Shown piece after piece: positions 18,637 to 28,156 of a stretch of DNA of 64,000 nt. This stretch comes from an uncultured Clostridia bacterium (GTDB lineage: Bacteria; Bacillota; Clostridia; Christensenellales; UBA1242), in assembly GCA_934772525.1 (NCBI GenBank), contig CAKVMI010000001.1, forward strand, positions 1 to 64,000, read 5' to 3'. The notes beneath the pieces are model-generated. The model did not search any database and was not told the origin of the DNA. It worked only from the letters and a program-made list of their open reading frames with translations. Position numbers and translations under genes: made by a program. Within the stretch, counting starts at the first letter, position 1. The number at the start of each line of letters is the position of its first letter.

Positions 18637-19817
18637 AAAAGGTTGCGCTTGTCCTTAATACAGTAAATGTTGGTGGTGTTGCTAAATCATTTATTGAATT
18701 TGTGAAATTAATGAAAGATTCATGCGAGTTGGATGTCGTTTTATTTCGCAATGATGGAGATTTAATATCGCAGTTGCCAAAAGACGTTAATTTAATAATT
18801 CCTAAAGGATACATGGGTACCTTTGTAGAAAAACGTCCGTCGTGCAAGAAACTGGGGTTGAGTAAATATTTATTTAAGATCATAATGGATGGAATATGTA
18901 AGTTTACACATAATCGTAAACCATTTGTTAATTTTGCAACCCGTCATTCACAAAAACTAAAAGGATATGACGTTGCAATATCGTATGCAAAAGTTTGCCC
19001 TGTATATGATTGCTGGGCTGGATGTGCCGAATATGTTCTAAACAATATTTCAGCAAAGAAGAAATATGTCATTAACCATGATGACTATATGGCGGACAAT
19101 TTCAACAGGTACCAAATAAAAAAAATAAAGCAGTTCGATAAAATGTTTTTAGTCTCCAAAAGTTGTATGAATAGAGTCGCTGAGAAAGTGCCTGAAATAA
19201 AAAATAAGTTAGACTATATGTATAATCCAATATGCAAAGAAACTATTATTGATAAAGCGAATGATCCGCTTGATGCAGTTTTTGATTCTAATAAAGTGCA
19301 ACTAGTTTCGGTAGGAAGGTTGGAACAACAAAAGAACTATTTAGGGTTAATTGATATAGTTAAAGAAGTTAAAGATAATGTTGGAGCCAATTTTGTGCTT
19401 AATATTGTAGGAGATGGCTCTTGTCGATCCGCAATTGAAGATAAAATAAAAGAGTATAGTTTACAAGGCGAGGTTAAACTATGGGGTTTTAGATTGAATC
19501 CATACAATATTATTAAGCAATGTGACTTATTTGTATTAAATTCTATTTGGGAATCGTTTGGTATTGTGTATATAGAAGCAATGACTTTATTTGTACCAGT
19601 GTTAACAATAAATGTTAGCCCAGCTAAAGAAATGGTTGGTGACTATGGAATTATTGCACAAGATAAAGCTGAGATGGTTAGGGTACTATGTGAGTTGATT
19701 TCTAATAAGGAGAGTTTGAAAAAGTTAAAAAATAAGGTTTTAGATTATGAATTTGATAATTTGGCAATTAAAGATAAATGGTTGAAATACATAAACGAAG
19801 GGGCTAAGAATGACTGA
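18633..19817 (+). CDS. Glycosyltransferase family 4
   Basis: A 394-aa GT-B enzyme with the N-terminal glycine loop LNTVNVGGVAKS and donor-site motifs SVGRLEQQKNY, IVGDGSCRSAIE, LWGFRLNPY and the E(x7)E motif WESFGIVYIEAMTL. It is similar to the GT4 at 13932. The GAA-AGGTG ribosome site and the ATGA overlap with the upstream GT2 mark tight coupling. It overlaps the flippase gene by 8 nt downstream. It is the last glycosyltransferase of the run. The donor sugar is not readable. Confidence 0.88.
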   Translation: MKKVALVLNTVNVGGVAKSFIEFVKLMKDSCELDVVLFRNDGDLISQLPKDVNLIIPKGYMGTFVEKRPSCKKLGLSKYLFKIIMDGICKFTHNRKPFVNFATRHSQKLKGYDVAISYAKVCPVYDCWAGCAEYVLNNISAKKKYVINHDDYMADNFNRYQIKKIKQFDKMFLVSKSCMNRVAEKVPEIKNKLDYMYNPICKETIIDKANDPLDAVFDSNKVQLVSVGRLEQQKNYLGLIDIVKEVKDNVGANFVLNIVGDGSCRSAIEDKIKEYSLQGEVKLWGFRLNPYNIIKQCDLFVLNSIWESFGIVYIEAMTLFVPVLTINVSPAKEMVGDYGIIAQDKAEMVRVLCELISNKESLKKLKNKVLDYEFDNLAIKDKWLKYINEGAKND

Positions 19818-21663
19818 ATCTAGGACAAGAAATTCTACGAGAAATATTATATTTTCTGCTACAGCTTATTTAATTCAAATTATATTAGGCTTTTTAGTAC
19901 GAAGATATTTTATTTATTATTTCAATGAAGAATTCTTAGGTTTGAATTCTTTATTTTCTAACATATTAACCGTTTTGTCTTTGGCGGAAATGGGAATTGG
20001 CGGTGCTATTGTTTTTGCAATGTATAAGCCTATGGCGGAAAAAGATACAGCCAAAGTTAATGCACTGTTAAATTTTTACAAGAAATGTTATATAACTATA
20101 GGTTGCTTAGTAACAATTCTTGGGCTTTGTGTTGTTCCATTTATGGGTTACTTTAAGGCAAAGGCACCAAAAGTTGATGTTAACCTTTATGCGGTATATT
20201 TAATATACCTATTTAATAGTGTTATTAGCTATTTCTTTGCTCATCGAAGGGCTCTTCTGTACACCGACCAGCGACAAGATATAGAATCTAAGGTAAACAT
20301 TGTTGCCAACCTTGGACAATCTTTGTTACAACTGGTAATTATTATCTTTATAAAGAACTTTTACTTATATTTAGGTGTTGTTGGCGTTACCAATTTAATA
20401 AGCAATGTGTTAATATATATCATTACAAACAAGAAGTACAACAATTTAATTAATGGTATTAAAAATGATATAGACGCAGACACTAAGCAGTTAATTAAAA
20501 AGAACGTACTTGCTATGCTGTTCCACAAAATCGGTGGAGTAGTTGTTTTTGGAACAGATAGCATACTTATTTATTTGCTAATAGGTGCTTCGGTGCTAGG
20601 AAGGTATTCTAACTATGTGCTTATTACAACGAATGTTGGGTACATTTTTACCATATATATTAACGCAATAAGGGGTAGCATAGGGAACTCAATCGCTAGT
20701 AGAAACGAAAAAGAAAATTATGACTTATTCAACAAACTAAATATGATTCACTTTATGATTACTTCATTTTGCACAGTTTGTATTTTTGTATTGGCAAATC
20801 CATTTATAGATACCATCTTAACAAAGGATAAGTCTATATCTTTGCTATTAGACCTTCCTACATTAATTATTATTTGTGTGAATTTTTACTTATCTAGATC
20901 ACGTGAATTAGCTAATGCGTTTAAAGAGTGTGCGGGACTTTTTTATCAAGATCGATTTAAACCAATCGCAGAATCGATAATTAATTTGGTTTCATCAATT
21001 GTTTTGGCTAAGTTTATAGGATTATCTGGAATCATTCTAGGCACAATAATAAGTACAATTGCTATGCCACTATGGGTTGAACCTTATGTTTTAAATAAAT
21101 GTTATTTTAAAAAGAGCAACTCAAAATATTTCCTAAAATATTTATACTATTCTATCTGTATGCTAATTAGTTGTGCGATTACATATTTTGTTTGCGGACT
21201 TATTCCAACAGGCGGAATTTGGTTGCTTGTGCTTAGGTTTGGTGTATGTGCAGTAGTTGCTGCTACTACATTAATATTAGGCTTTATGTTTTTGCCAGAG
21301 TTCAAACAATGTGTAGCGTGGGGTAAGAGTATACTGGGAAATATTAAATTAAGGCATCAGACTGCGGTTGTTAACAATGAAAGTGTTATTCCTGTAGAAT
21401 TTGTAGCAGAAGATCCTGAAAGTATGGAAAATTCAGTACTTATGTCTGATATAATTTTGGCAGAAACTTTAGTTGAAAACGAAAAGAATGCGACAAATAA
21501 AATAGACAATAAAGATGATTCTGTAGAGAAAATTGATAATGGTAAAATTATATCTCAGGATAACAATGAAGAAAGTGCAGTCAAACCTAATGGTATCGAA
21601 ACTAATATGAGTAATGATGGTAAGACTAAAGATAGGAATACTGATAATTTTGATCAAGATTAG
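19810..21663 (+). CDS. Wzx-type polysaccharide flippase
   Basis: A 617-aa membrane protein of the MATE/MOP superfamily that flips undecaprenyl-linked oligosaccharide across the membrane. About twelve to fourteen hydrophobic segments span residues 10-510; LVRRYFIYYFNEEFLGLNSLFSNILTV-type sequence in the first helices and a LSLAEMGIGGAIVFAMYKPM segment are typical of Firmicutes Wzx proteins. Unusually, about 100 acidic, low-complexity residues (Asp/Glu/Asn-rich) follow the last helix and should lie in the cytoplasm. It sits after all the glycosyltransferases, as expected for export of the finished unit. Confidence 0.88.
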   Translation: MTESRTRNSTRNIIFSATAYLIQIILGFLVRRYFIYYFNEEFLGLNSLFSNILTVLSLAEMGIGGAIVFAMYKPMAEKDTAKVNALLNFYKKCYITIGCLVTILGLCVVPFMGYFKAKAPKVDVNLYAVYLIYLFNSVISYFFAHRRALLYTDQRQDIESKVNIVANLGQSLLQLVIIIFIKNFYLYLGVVGVTNLISNVLIYIITNKKYNNLINGIKNDIDADTKQLIKKNVLAMLFHKIGGVVVFGTDSILIYLLIGASVLGRYSNYVLITTNVGYIFTIYINAIRGSIGNSIASRNEKENYDLFNKLNMIHFMITSFCTVCIFVLANPFIDTILTKDKSISLLLDLPTLIIICVNFYLSRSRELANAFKECAGLFYQDRFKPIAESIINLVSSIVLAKFIGLSGIILGTIISTIAMPLWVEPYVLNKCYFKKSNSKYFLKYLYYSICMLISCAITYFVCGLIPTGGIWLLVLRFGVCAVVAATTLILGFMFLPEFKQCVAWGKSILGNIKLRHQTAVVNNESVIPVEFVAEDPESMENSVLMSDIILAETLVENEKNATNKIDNKDDSVEKIDNGKIISQDNNEESAVKPNGIETNMSNDGKTKDRNTDNFDQD

Positions 21664-21767
21664 TATACGAATTGTTTGTATATTGCATATGATAAAAATT
21701 ACCAAAACATTTTAATTTATTTATCAAGCTTTGTTACAAAGTGCATATATTTTTATATTCAGTTTAT

Positions 21768-21797
21768 TTGACTAATTTATTGCGTTTAGTGTATAAT
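21768..21797 (+). promoter_or_regulatory. Promoter for galE
   Basis: -35 TTGACT (21768-21773), 18-bp spacer, consensus -10 TATAAT (21792-21797), about 30 bp before the galE ATG. galE thus has its own promoter apart from the glycosyltransferase run. Confidence 0.8.
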
Positions 21798-21827
21798 GGG
21801 CTAAAAGGATATAAAGGAGTGTGAGTT

Positions 21828-22850
21828 ATGAAAGTTTTACTTACAGGTGGGCTTGGGTATATTGGTTCGCATACGGCGGTTCAATTACTTAATGCTGGAG
21901 AAGAAGTTGTTATTGTTGACAATTTAAGCAATAGCGAGCGTAAAGTTTTGGGCAGAATTAAAAAAATTACCGGTAAAGATGTTAAATTTTACAAATATGA
22001 TTTGCGAAAAGAAACTGGGCTTAGAAGAATTTTTACCGAAAACAAAATCGATGCAGTTGTGCATTTTGCTGGGCTAAAAGCTGTTGGTGAAAGCGTTGCA
22101 AAACCTATTGAATATTATGAGAACAACCTAGAAAGCACCATTAATTTGCTTAAAATTATGCGTGAATTCGGCGTTAAAAACCTTGTTTTTAGTAGTTCGG
22201 CTACCGTTTATGGCAAGGCTGAAACTATGCCATTATTTGAAGATTTTCCTACAAGTGCTACTAATCCTTATGGTAGAACAAAATTGTTCATAGAAGAGAT
22301 TTTAAAGGATGTAAGCAAAGCTGACCCTAGTATGAACATTGCTATTTTAAGGTACTTTAACCCGGTTGGCGCTCATGAAAGTGGACTTTTGGGCGAGAAC
22401 CCTAGGGGAATTCCTAATAACTTAATGCCATATATTTCAAGGGTTTCAGTTGGAGAATTAAAAGAACTTAGCATCTTTGGTAACGACTACAACACTAAGG
22501 ATGGTACAGGCGTAAGGGATTATATTCATGTGGTAGATTTGGCAGATGGTCACCTTGCTGCTCTTAAAAAACTTGAAACAAATTGTGGTTTGGTTATTTA
22601 TAACTTGGGAACGGGCGTTGGATATAGTGTATTAGATATGGTAAATGCCTATAATAAATGTTGCGGTGGCAAAGTAAAATACAAATTTGCACCAAGAAGA
22701 CCTGGCGATATTGACGAGTGTTACGCATCTCCAGATAAAGCACTAAAAGAATTAGGGTGGAAGGCAACTAAAACACTAGATGATATGTGTGAAAGTACAT
22801 ATAAGTTCCAACTCAATGAATTAAAATTAAATAAGAAGAATAAAAAGTAA
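21828..22850 (+). CDS. galE: UDP-glucose 4-epimerase GalE
   Basis: GalE interconverts UDP-glucose and UDP-galactose (or the N-acetyl forms) using bound NAD. The 340-aa protein has the Rossmann motif TGGLGYIGSH at its N-terminus, HFAGLKAVGES, the catalytic SSSATVYG and Y-x3-K in NPYGRTK, and the substrate region RYFNPVGAHESG. Length matches bacterial GalE. ATG follows AAAGGAGTGTG. It supplies galactose-type donors for the upstream transferases and ends the polysaccharide locus before a hairpin. Confidence 0.95.
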   Translation: MKVLLTGGLGYIGSHTAVQLLNAGEEVVIVDNLSNSERKVLGRIKKITGKDVKFYKYDLRKETGLRRIFTENKIDAVVHFAGLKAVGESVAKPIEYYENNLESTINLLKIMREFGVKNLVFSSSATVYGKAETMPLFEDFPTSATNPYGRTKLFIEEILKDVSKADPSMNIAILRYFNPVGAHESGLLGENPRGIPNNLMPYISRVSVGELKELSIFGNDYNTKDGTGVRDYIHVVDLADGHLAALKKLETNCGLVIYNLGTGVGYSVLDMVNAYNKCCGGKVKYKFAPRRPGDIDECYASPDKALKELGWKATKTLDDMCESTYKFQLNELKLNKKNKK

Positions 22851-22854
22851 CATA

Positions 22855-22904
22855 AACGCCGATTTGAGTAAAAAGTATTCATTTCGGCGTTAATTTTATT
22901 TTTG
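22855..22904 (+). terminator. Terminator after galE
   Basis: AACGCCGA (22855-22862) pairs with TCGGCGTT (22884-22891) over 8 bp with a long A/T loop, followed by AATTTTATTTTT. The T-tract is interrupted, so efficiency may be moderate. Confidence 0.65.
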
Positions 22905-23002
22905 TTATACTAATCTATTGACTTTAGATGTTGACTCGTGTAAGGATAAGTAGTGCGGTGTTAATGATATTTAAACAATTTTATATATTAAGGAGATAAA
23001 TA

Positions 23003-23302
23003 ATGGATTTAAATGCGGTTCAAAAAAGAATAATTGAAAACAAAAAGAATAAAGGGTTTAATACAACGGACTTGTATATGGAATTTTGCTTGCTTTATGG
23101 TGAAGTCGCGGAAGCGTGTGACGCTTTTATGAAGAAAAAGGATGACTTGGGTTCCGAACTTGCCGATGTTGCAATATATTTGCTTGGAATTTTCGAACTT
23201 TTGGGCTTTTCATTAGAAGATGAGATAAACAAAAAGTTAATTATAAATGAAAATAGGGTATACCATAAAGTTAATGGTGTGAATTTAAAGGCGGGGCTAT
23301 AA
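23003..23302 (+). CDS. MazG-like nucleotide pyrophosphohydrolase domain protein
   Basis: A 99-aa single-domain protein. The helical metal-binding pattern of MazG-like NTP pyrophosphohydrolases is visible: EFCLLYGEVAEACDAF (E-x6-E-x2-E type) and ELADVAIYLLGIFELLG, followed by K-x3-N-x2-R near the end. These enzymes hydrolyse (d)NTPs to monophosphates, often as housecleaning. ATG follows AAGGAGATAAATA. It is monocistronic as far as can be seen. The substrate is unknown. Confidence 0.75.
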   Translation: MDLNAVQKRIIENKKNKGFNTTDLYMEFCLLYGEVAEACDAFMKKKDDLGSELADVAIYLLGIFELLGFSLEDEINKKLIINENRVYHKVNGVNLKAGL

Positions 23303-23653
23303 TTAATCGATTATTGTCTGACATAGTATTAAATTTTCAAGCAAAACGTAAGTTATGTCTGACATAATACTAAGTTAGATGATAAAAACTTGCATGGTGG
23401 CGTCATTATTACTTCATTAGAATATATAGATATAAAATTTGATAAATTAAGTAACTATCATAGATTGTATTTGTTTAGCTTAAACATCTACAGATTATAT
23501 TTGCTTAACTTGAGCACTATAATTGCAATTATACCATCTAATTTAGTATTCGGATATTTCACTCATAATTTGGCATTTTGATTGTTCTCTCTTACCCAAA
23601 GCAATAAAAGTCTATTTTATATAGTATTTAATATGTACAAAGAAATTTAATAT
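23303..23653. repeat. Non-coding gap with two pairs of short direct repeats
   Basis: No convincing gene lies here. A 21-bp sequence containing TGTCTGACATA occurs at 23312-23332 and again at 23353-23373 (17 of 21 identical, 41-bp period); the second copy contains the perfect 13-bp palindrome TATGTCTGACATA. A second pair of about 30 bp, built on AGATTRTATTTG, is tandem at 23461-23490 and 23491-23520. This may be a remnant of a mobile element or a protein-binding region. Confidence 0.5.
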
Positions 23654-23686
23654 AAAAAGCGAGAAGTATTTTTCTTCCCGCTTTTT
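23654..23686. terminator. Bidirectional terminator (por and MazG-like gene)
   Basis: A 13-bp stem (23654-23666 with 23674-23686, one G-U pair) around a 7-nt loop, with A-run on one side and T-run on the other, so it can work on both strands. It lies 12 bp after the por stop. Confidence 0.85.
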
Positions 23687-23698
23687 GAATTGATTTAA

Positions 23699-26600
23699 TT
23701 AGTCATTTAATTTTTTAATTTCATTTAAACGTGCTTGACGATATAGGTCTGCTTCATGAATTAATTCTTCAGCCTTTTGAGGGTCCTTTTTAGCAAGAAT
23801 AAAGTATCTTGATTGAAGGTCGGTAAATGACTTGTAGTCTGCGTTTTTGAATGGTGGGTCTATGGTTAGTGGTTGATTTTCCTTAGTTGGGTCAAATCTG
23901 TATAGAGGCCAGTAACCAGAAAGAACGGCATTCTTTTCAGTTTCTTGAGTTTTACTCATATTAATACCATGGTTAATACACGGAGCATAAACGATTACAA
24001 TTGCTGGACCATTGTGGTTTTCAGCTTCGGTTAATGCTTGAATGGTTTGAGCAGGGTTAGCACCCATAGAACAGCTTGCAACATAGCAATTTGGATAGTT
24101 CATTGCAATAGCGCCAAGGTCTTTTTTGTGAGTACGCTTACCGCTAGCAGCGAATTTTGCTACGCTACCAAGTGGGGTAGACTTACTTGCTTGTCCACCG
24201 GTGTTAGAGTAAACTTCGGTATCCAAAACAAGAACTTTAATGTTTTCGTTGCTAGATAGAACGTGGTCTAATCCGCCGTAACCTATATCGTAGGCCCAGC
24301 CGTCGCCACCAAGTATCCAGAAAGTCTTTTCGGTTAAGCAACTATTAAGAGCAATTATTTCATGTGCAAAGCGAATTGCATCTTCACTGGTGTTTTCGGT
24401 TTTGCATAGTTCAATAATTGTATTTCGGTTATCGTCTGAACGATTTCCGTTTAACCATTCGGTTAGGGCTTTATTAAGATTTTCACTTTTTTTGATTGTT
24501 TCTACACCATTTTTAATAAGGTTAACTAAACTTTGAGTGTTCTTCTTGTGAGCAAGGAACATACCTAGTCCAAATTCTGCGTTGTCTTCAAATAGAGAGT
24601 TTGACCATGCAGGACCTTGACCTTTCTTATTTTTTGTATATGGGCAAGTAGGGTTGCTACCACCATAAATTGAAGAACATCCAGTAGCGTTTGCTATGAT
24701 CATATGGTCGCCAAATAATTGGGTAAGTAGTTTAACATAAGGAGTTTCACCACATCCAGCACAAGCACCGCTAAACTCAAATAATGGTTGTTTAAATTGG
24801 CTACCCTTAACTGTATTTGCCTTAAATAGGCTTTGTTCATTTTCAATATCTTTAACGATATTGTATTTTTCATTTTCTTTTTCTAGATAGGTTTCTTTAT
24901 CTACCATAACTAGTGCTTTGTTTTTTGCAGGACAAGTGTTTACGCAGTTTTCGCAACTTGTACAATCCATAGGGCTACATTGTATTACAAAGTCCTTGCC
25001 AGCAATTCCTATTGCTGGTTTTGCACCAACTTTTTTGCTCTCTTCGCTTCCAGAGTTTGGAAGGTATGGGCGAATACATCCGTGTGGGCAAACTAAAGCA
25101 CATTGATTACATTGAATACAATTTTCTGGAATCCACATAGGGATAGTTGTAGCAATATCTCTCTTTTCTAGTGCGGTAGTACCGGTTGGAACTTCGCCAT
25201 TTGGTGTAAATGCACTTACTGGTAGGTTATCTCCGCTTTGAGAAATGATTGGTTCAATAACTGAATTAAAGTATGGGTCAGAGCATTTGCTATTTACATT
25301 AGCACCGGTTGTGGCATTTTTCCAGTCTTCTGGAACTACAAATTCCCACATATGGCCGTCAGCGCTATCTATTGCTTTGATATTCATTTGAACAACGGCG
25401 TCACCCTTTTTAGAATAGGTTTTTACAACGGCGTCCTTCATCTTTTGACTAACAACATTCCAAGGTATGATGTTAGTTAGCTTAAAGAAGCATGCTTGCA
25501 TAATTGTGTTAATACGGTTATTTAAACCAACTTCTTTAGCAATTGCGTTTGCGTTAATTACATAAACTTTTAAATGTTTTTTAGCAAGGGTTTGCTTCAT
25601 ACTTGCTGGAAGTTCGTGTTCCATTTCTTCCTTTGTCCAAGGAGCGTTTAGTAGGAAAATACCATGGTCCTTAATACCATGCAAGCAATCAAACTTTTTA
25701 ACGTAGGTAGGGTTGTGGCAAGCTATAAAGTCGGCATTTGTGCATAGGTAAGTGGATCTAATTGGAACTTCGCCAAATCTTAGATGGGAAGTTGTGATAC
25801 TTCCAGATTTTTTACTATCGTAAACGAAATATGCTTGAGAGTATAAAGAAGTGTTTTCACCAATAATCTTAATACTATTTTTGTTTGCTGAAACGGTACC
25901 ATCTGAACCCAAACCGAAGAATTTACATTCAATTGTTCCTTTTGGTAGGGTGTTGATATGTTTTTTTACTGGGATAGATGTATTTGTAACATCATCAGTA
26001 ATACCAACTGTAAAGTGATTTTTAGGTTTATTTGATGCCATATTGTCGTATATTGCAAGTACTTGGTCTGGGTCAAAGTTCTTAGAAGAAAGACCATATC
26101 TTCCGCCAATTACCTTTATTCCAGTAATTCCGCTTTCAAACAAACTTGAACATACATCAGTGTAAAGTGGTTCGCCAATTGCACCACTTTCCTTGGTTCT
26201 ATCTAAAACGGTAATTCTTTCGGTTGTTTTTGGAAGAGCCTTTAGTAGGTGAGATGTACTGAATGGTCTAAATAAGTGAACTACAACAACACCAACCTTT
26301 CGTCCTTCAGTTTTAACCAAATAATCTATGGTCTCCTTAATGGTTTCGGTGCCAGAACCCATTGCTACTATAATGTCGGTAGCATCTTTTGCACCATAAT
26401 AATCGAACAATTTATACTTTCTGCCAGTTTTTTCTGCAATTAAATCAAATGTTTTTTCTAGTTCAGTAGGAAGTTGATTGTAGAAAGTGTTAGAAGCTTC
26501 TCTATTTTGGAAGAATACATCGCCGTTTTGTGCGGTTCCTCTTTGAGTAGGGTTATCTGAAGAAATTGCAGATGCTTTAAACTTTTGAATTGCGTCGTAA

Positions 26601-27184
26601 TTTATCATTGTTTTAATAGTATCATAATCTATTTCTTCAATTTTGTTTATTTCGTGTGATGTTCTAAATCCATCAAAGAAGTGAAGGAATGGAACCCTTG
26701 AATTTATTGTCGTTAAGTAACTTGCAAGTGCCATATCTTGTGCTTCTTGAACACTGCTGGCAGAAAGCATTGCAAAACCTGTTGCGCGACACGCCATAAC
26801 GTCGCTATGATCACCAAATATTGATAGTGCATGAGTTGCAAGTGTACGTGCTGCAACATTGATAACACATGGAAGTAATTCACCAGCGATTTTATACATG
26901 TTAGGTATCATTAATAGAAGACCTTGCGACGATGTGAAAGTTGTTGCAAGTGCACCACTAGTAAGTGCTCCGTGTAATGCTCCAGCGGCACCAGCTTCGG
27001 ATTGCATTTCGGTAACGCTAACCTTGTTTCCAAAGCAGTTTAGCTTACCGGCTGCTTGCCATTCATCAATGTTTTCAGCCATTGGAGAAGATGGAGTAAT
27101 AGGATAGATAATTGCCATATCAGACAAAGCATAAGCCATATTTGCCGCTGCGGTATTACCATCTACGGTTATGTATTTTTTCAT
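23699..27184 (-). CDS. nifJ: Pyruvate:ferredoxin (flavodoxin) oxidoreductase
   Basis: A 1161-aa single-chain PFOR: pyruvate + CoA + oxidised ferredoxin gives acetyl-CoA + CO2 + reduced ferredoxin, the main pyruvate step of strict anaerobes. Domain order matches the family: PYR domain with YPITPSSPMAE at the start, CoA-binding region, a 2[4Fe-4S] ferredoxin domain with CIQCNQCALVCPHGC and DCTSCENCVNTCPAK (about residues 685-760), and the TPP domain with CAGCGETPY, GGDGWAYDIGYGGLDHV and EVYSNTGGQASKSTP. Length is normal. The ribosome site is AGAGGT before ATG 27184. A strong promoter and a terminator bracket the gene, so it is monocistronic. Confidence 0.97.
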   Translation of the reverse strand: MKKYITVDGNTAAANMAYALSDMAIIYPITPSSPMAENIDEWQAAGKLNCFGNKVSVTEMQSEAGAAGALHGALTSGALATTFTSSQGLLLMIPNMYKIAGELLPCVINVAARTLATHALSIFGDHSDVMACRATGFAMLSASSVQEAQDMALASYLTTINSRVPFLHFFDGFRTSHEINKIEEIDYDTIKTMINYDAIQKFKASAISSDNPTQRGTAQNGDVFFQNREASNTFYNQLPTELEKTFDLIAEKTGRKYKLFDYYGAKDATDIIVAMGSGTETIKETIDYLVKTEGRKVGVVVVHLFRPFSTSHLLKALPKTTERITVLDRTKESGAIGEPLYTDVCSSLFESGITGIKVIGGRYGLSSKNFDPDQVLAIYDNMASNKPKNHFTVGITDDVTNTSIPVKKHINTLPKGTIECKFFGLGSDGTVSANKNSIKIIGENTSLYSQAYFVYDSKKSGSITTSHLRFGEVPIRSTYLCTNADFIACHNPTYVKKFDCLHGIKDHGIFLLNAPWTKEEMEHELPASMKQTLAKKHLKVYVINANAIAKEVGLNNRINTIMQACFFKLTNIIPWNVVSQKMKDAVVKTYSKKGDAVVQMNIKAIDSADGHMWEFVVPEDWKNATTGANVNSKCSDPYFNSVIEPIISQSGDNLPVSAFTPNGEVPTGTTALEKRDIATTIPMWIPENCIQCNQCALVCPHGCIRPYLPNSGSEESKKVGAKPAIGIAGKDFVIQCSPMDCTSCENCVNTCPAKNKALVMVDKETYLEKENEKYNIVKDIENEQSLFKANTVKGSQFKQPLFEFSGACAGCGETPYVKLLTQLFGDHMIIANATGCSSIYGGSNPTCPYTKNKKGQGPAWSNSLFEDNAEFGLGMFLAHKKNTQSLVNLIKNGVETIKKSENLNKALTEWLNGNRSDDNRNTIIELCKTENTSEDAIRFAHEIIALNSCLTEKTFWILGGDGWAYDIGYGGLDHVLSSNENIKVLVLDTEVYSNTGGQASKSTPLGSVAKFAASGKRTHKKDLGAIAMNYPNCYVASCSMGANPAQTIQALTEAENHNGPAIVIVYAPCINHGINMSKTQETEKNAVLSGYWPLYRFDPTKENQPLTIDPPFKNADYKSFTDLQSRYFILAKKDPQKAEELIHEADLYRQARLNEIKKLND

Positions 27185-27223
27185 ATTTTACCTCTCAATT
27201 TATTGAATTTTTAACCAAATTAT

Positions 27224-27253
27224 ATTATAATCAATTGCAAGTAGTTAAGTCAA
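27224..27253 (-). promoter_or_regulatory. Promoter for the pyruvate oxidoreductase gene
   Basis: On the minus strand: -35 TTGACT (27248-27253), 18-bp spacer, consensus -10 TATAAT (27224-27229), about 40 bp before the ATG. Confidence 0.8.
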
Positions 27254-27318
27254 AGGAATTTGATAATTTTTTTGTTTATAAGACAAATTTCTTTATATTT
27301 AAGGAGTTGTAGAGTGCT

Positions 27319-28074
27319 ATGTTACACAGAATAGTTATGGTATTTGAATATATTGGTACAAACTTTGCGGGTTTTCAGGTGCAACCAGTCAAAAGAACGG
27401 TACAAGGCGTTGTAGAAGAGCAGTTATCTAAAATTATTGACGAAGAAGTAAAAATTTATGCGAGCGGAAGAACAGATTCTGGAGTTCATTCTTTGGGTCA
27501 AGTAGCACATTTTGATACTGAAAAAGACATTGATTGCAATAGACTTTTATATGAATTGAATGACGGAAGGTTTGAAGATATAGATTTTTTGAAGGTTTTT
27601 GAAGCTCCAATTACATTTGATTCAAGGTTTTCAGTTAAAGTAAAAACCTATTCTTATAGATTTTATTTATCACGTTTTGAAAGAGTGATGTTTAAAAATA
27701 GGGCATTAAGAGTTAATGATAATGTTAGTATTGAAAAAATGAAGAGTGGATTAAATGCTTTAATTGGAACACATGATTTTACAAGTTTTGTGGCACGAAA
27801 AAGCGGTAAGACCGATTTTATTAGGACTATTTATTCGGCGTCTATAAATGAACTTGGGGATGGGTTGTATGAATTTGAAATAAGTGGTAATGGCTTTTTG
27901 TATAATATGGTAAGAATTATTATGGGAACGCTTATAGACATGGGTGCTGGAAGGAAAGATGGTGATGCTATGTCAGACATAATACAAGGTAAAAACAGAA
28001 GTTTGGCGGGTAAAACTGTGCCACCTTACGGATTATATATGAAATCTGTAAAATATGACGATATTTCATATTAA
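27319..28074 (+). CDS. truA: tRNA pseudouridine synthase A
   Basis: TruA makes pseudouridine at positions 38-40 of tRNA anticodon stem-loops. The 251-aa protein has the N-terminal EYIGTNFAGFQ motif, the catalytic Asp in ASGRTDSGVHSLGQ (near residue 52), TYSYRFYL, and C-terminal GNGFLYNMVRIIMGTLI, all canonical. Length is normal. ATG 27319 follows AAGGAG with a 12-nt spacing, a little long. It is divergent from por and lies upstream of aspS, which has its own promoter. Confidence 0.95.
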   Translation: MLHRIVMVFEYIGTNFAGFQVQPVKRTVQGVVEEQLSKIIDEEVKIYASGRTDSGVHSLGQVAHFDTEKDIDCNRLLYELNDGRFEDIDFLKVFEAPITFDSRFSVKVKTYSYRFYLSRFERVMFKNRALRVNDNVSIEKMKSGLNALIGTHDFTSFVARKSGKTDFIRTIYSASINELGDGLYEFEISGNGFLYNMVRIIMGTLIDMGAGRKDGDAMSDIIQGKNRSLAGKTVPPYGLYMKSVKYDDISY

Positions 28075-28091
28075 TAGATTATCAATAATAG

Positions 28092-28120
28092 TTGACAAAG
28101 TTGGTCGATAAATTTATACT
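28092..28120 (+). promoter_or_regulatory. Promoter for aspS
   Basis: Perfect -35 TTGACA (28092-28097), 17-bp spacer, -10 TATACT (28115-28120). Confidence 0.85.
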
Positions 28121-28156
28121 AAGTAAGTAATTCAATTAAAAAGGACAAAATTAGAA

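Noticed and set aside
23390..23581. 63-codon open frame in the por downstream gap
   Set aside because: No ribosome site, made of tandem A/T-rich repeats, composition unlike neighbouring genes.
27112..27312. 66-codon plus-strand frame between por and truA
   Set aside because: It overlaps the por start and its promoter on the other strand and has no ribosome site or domain.
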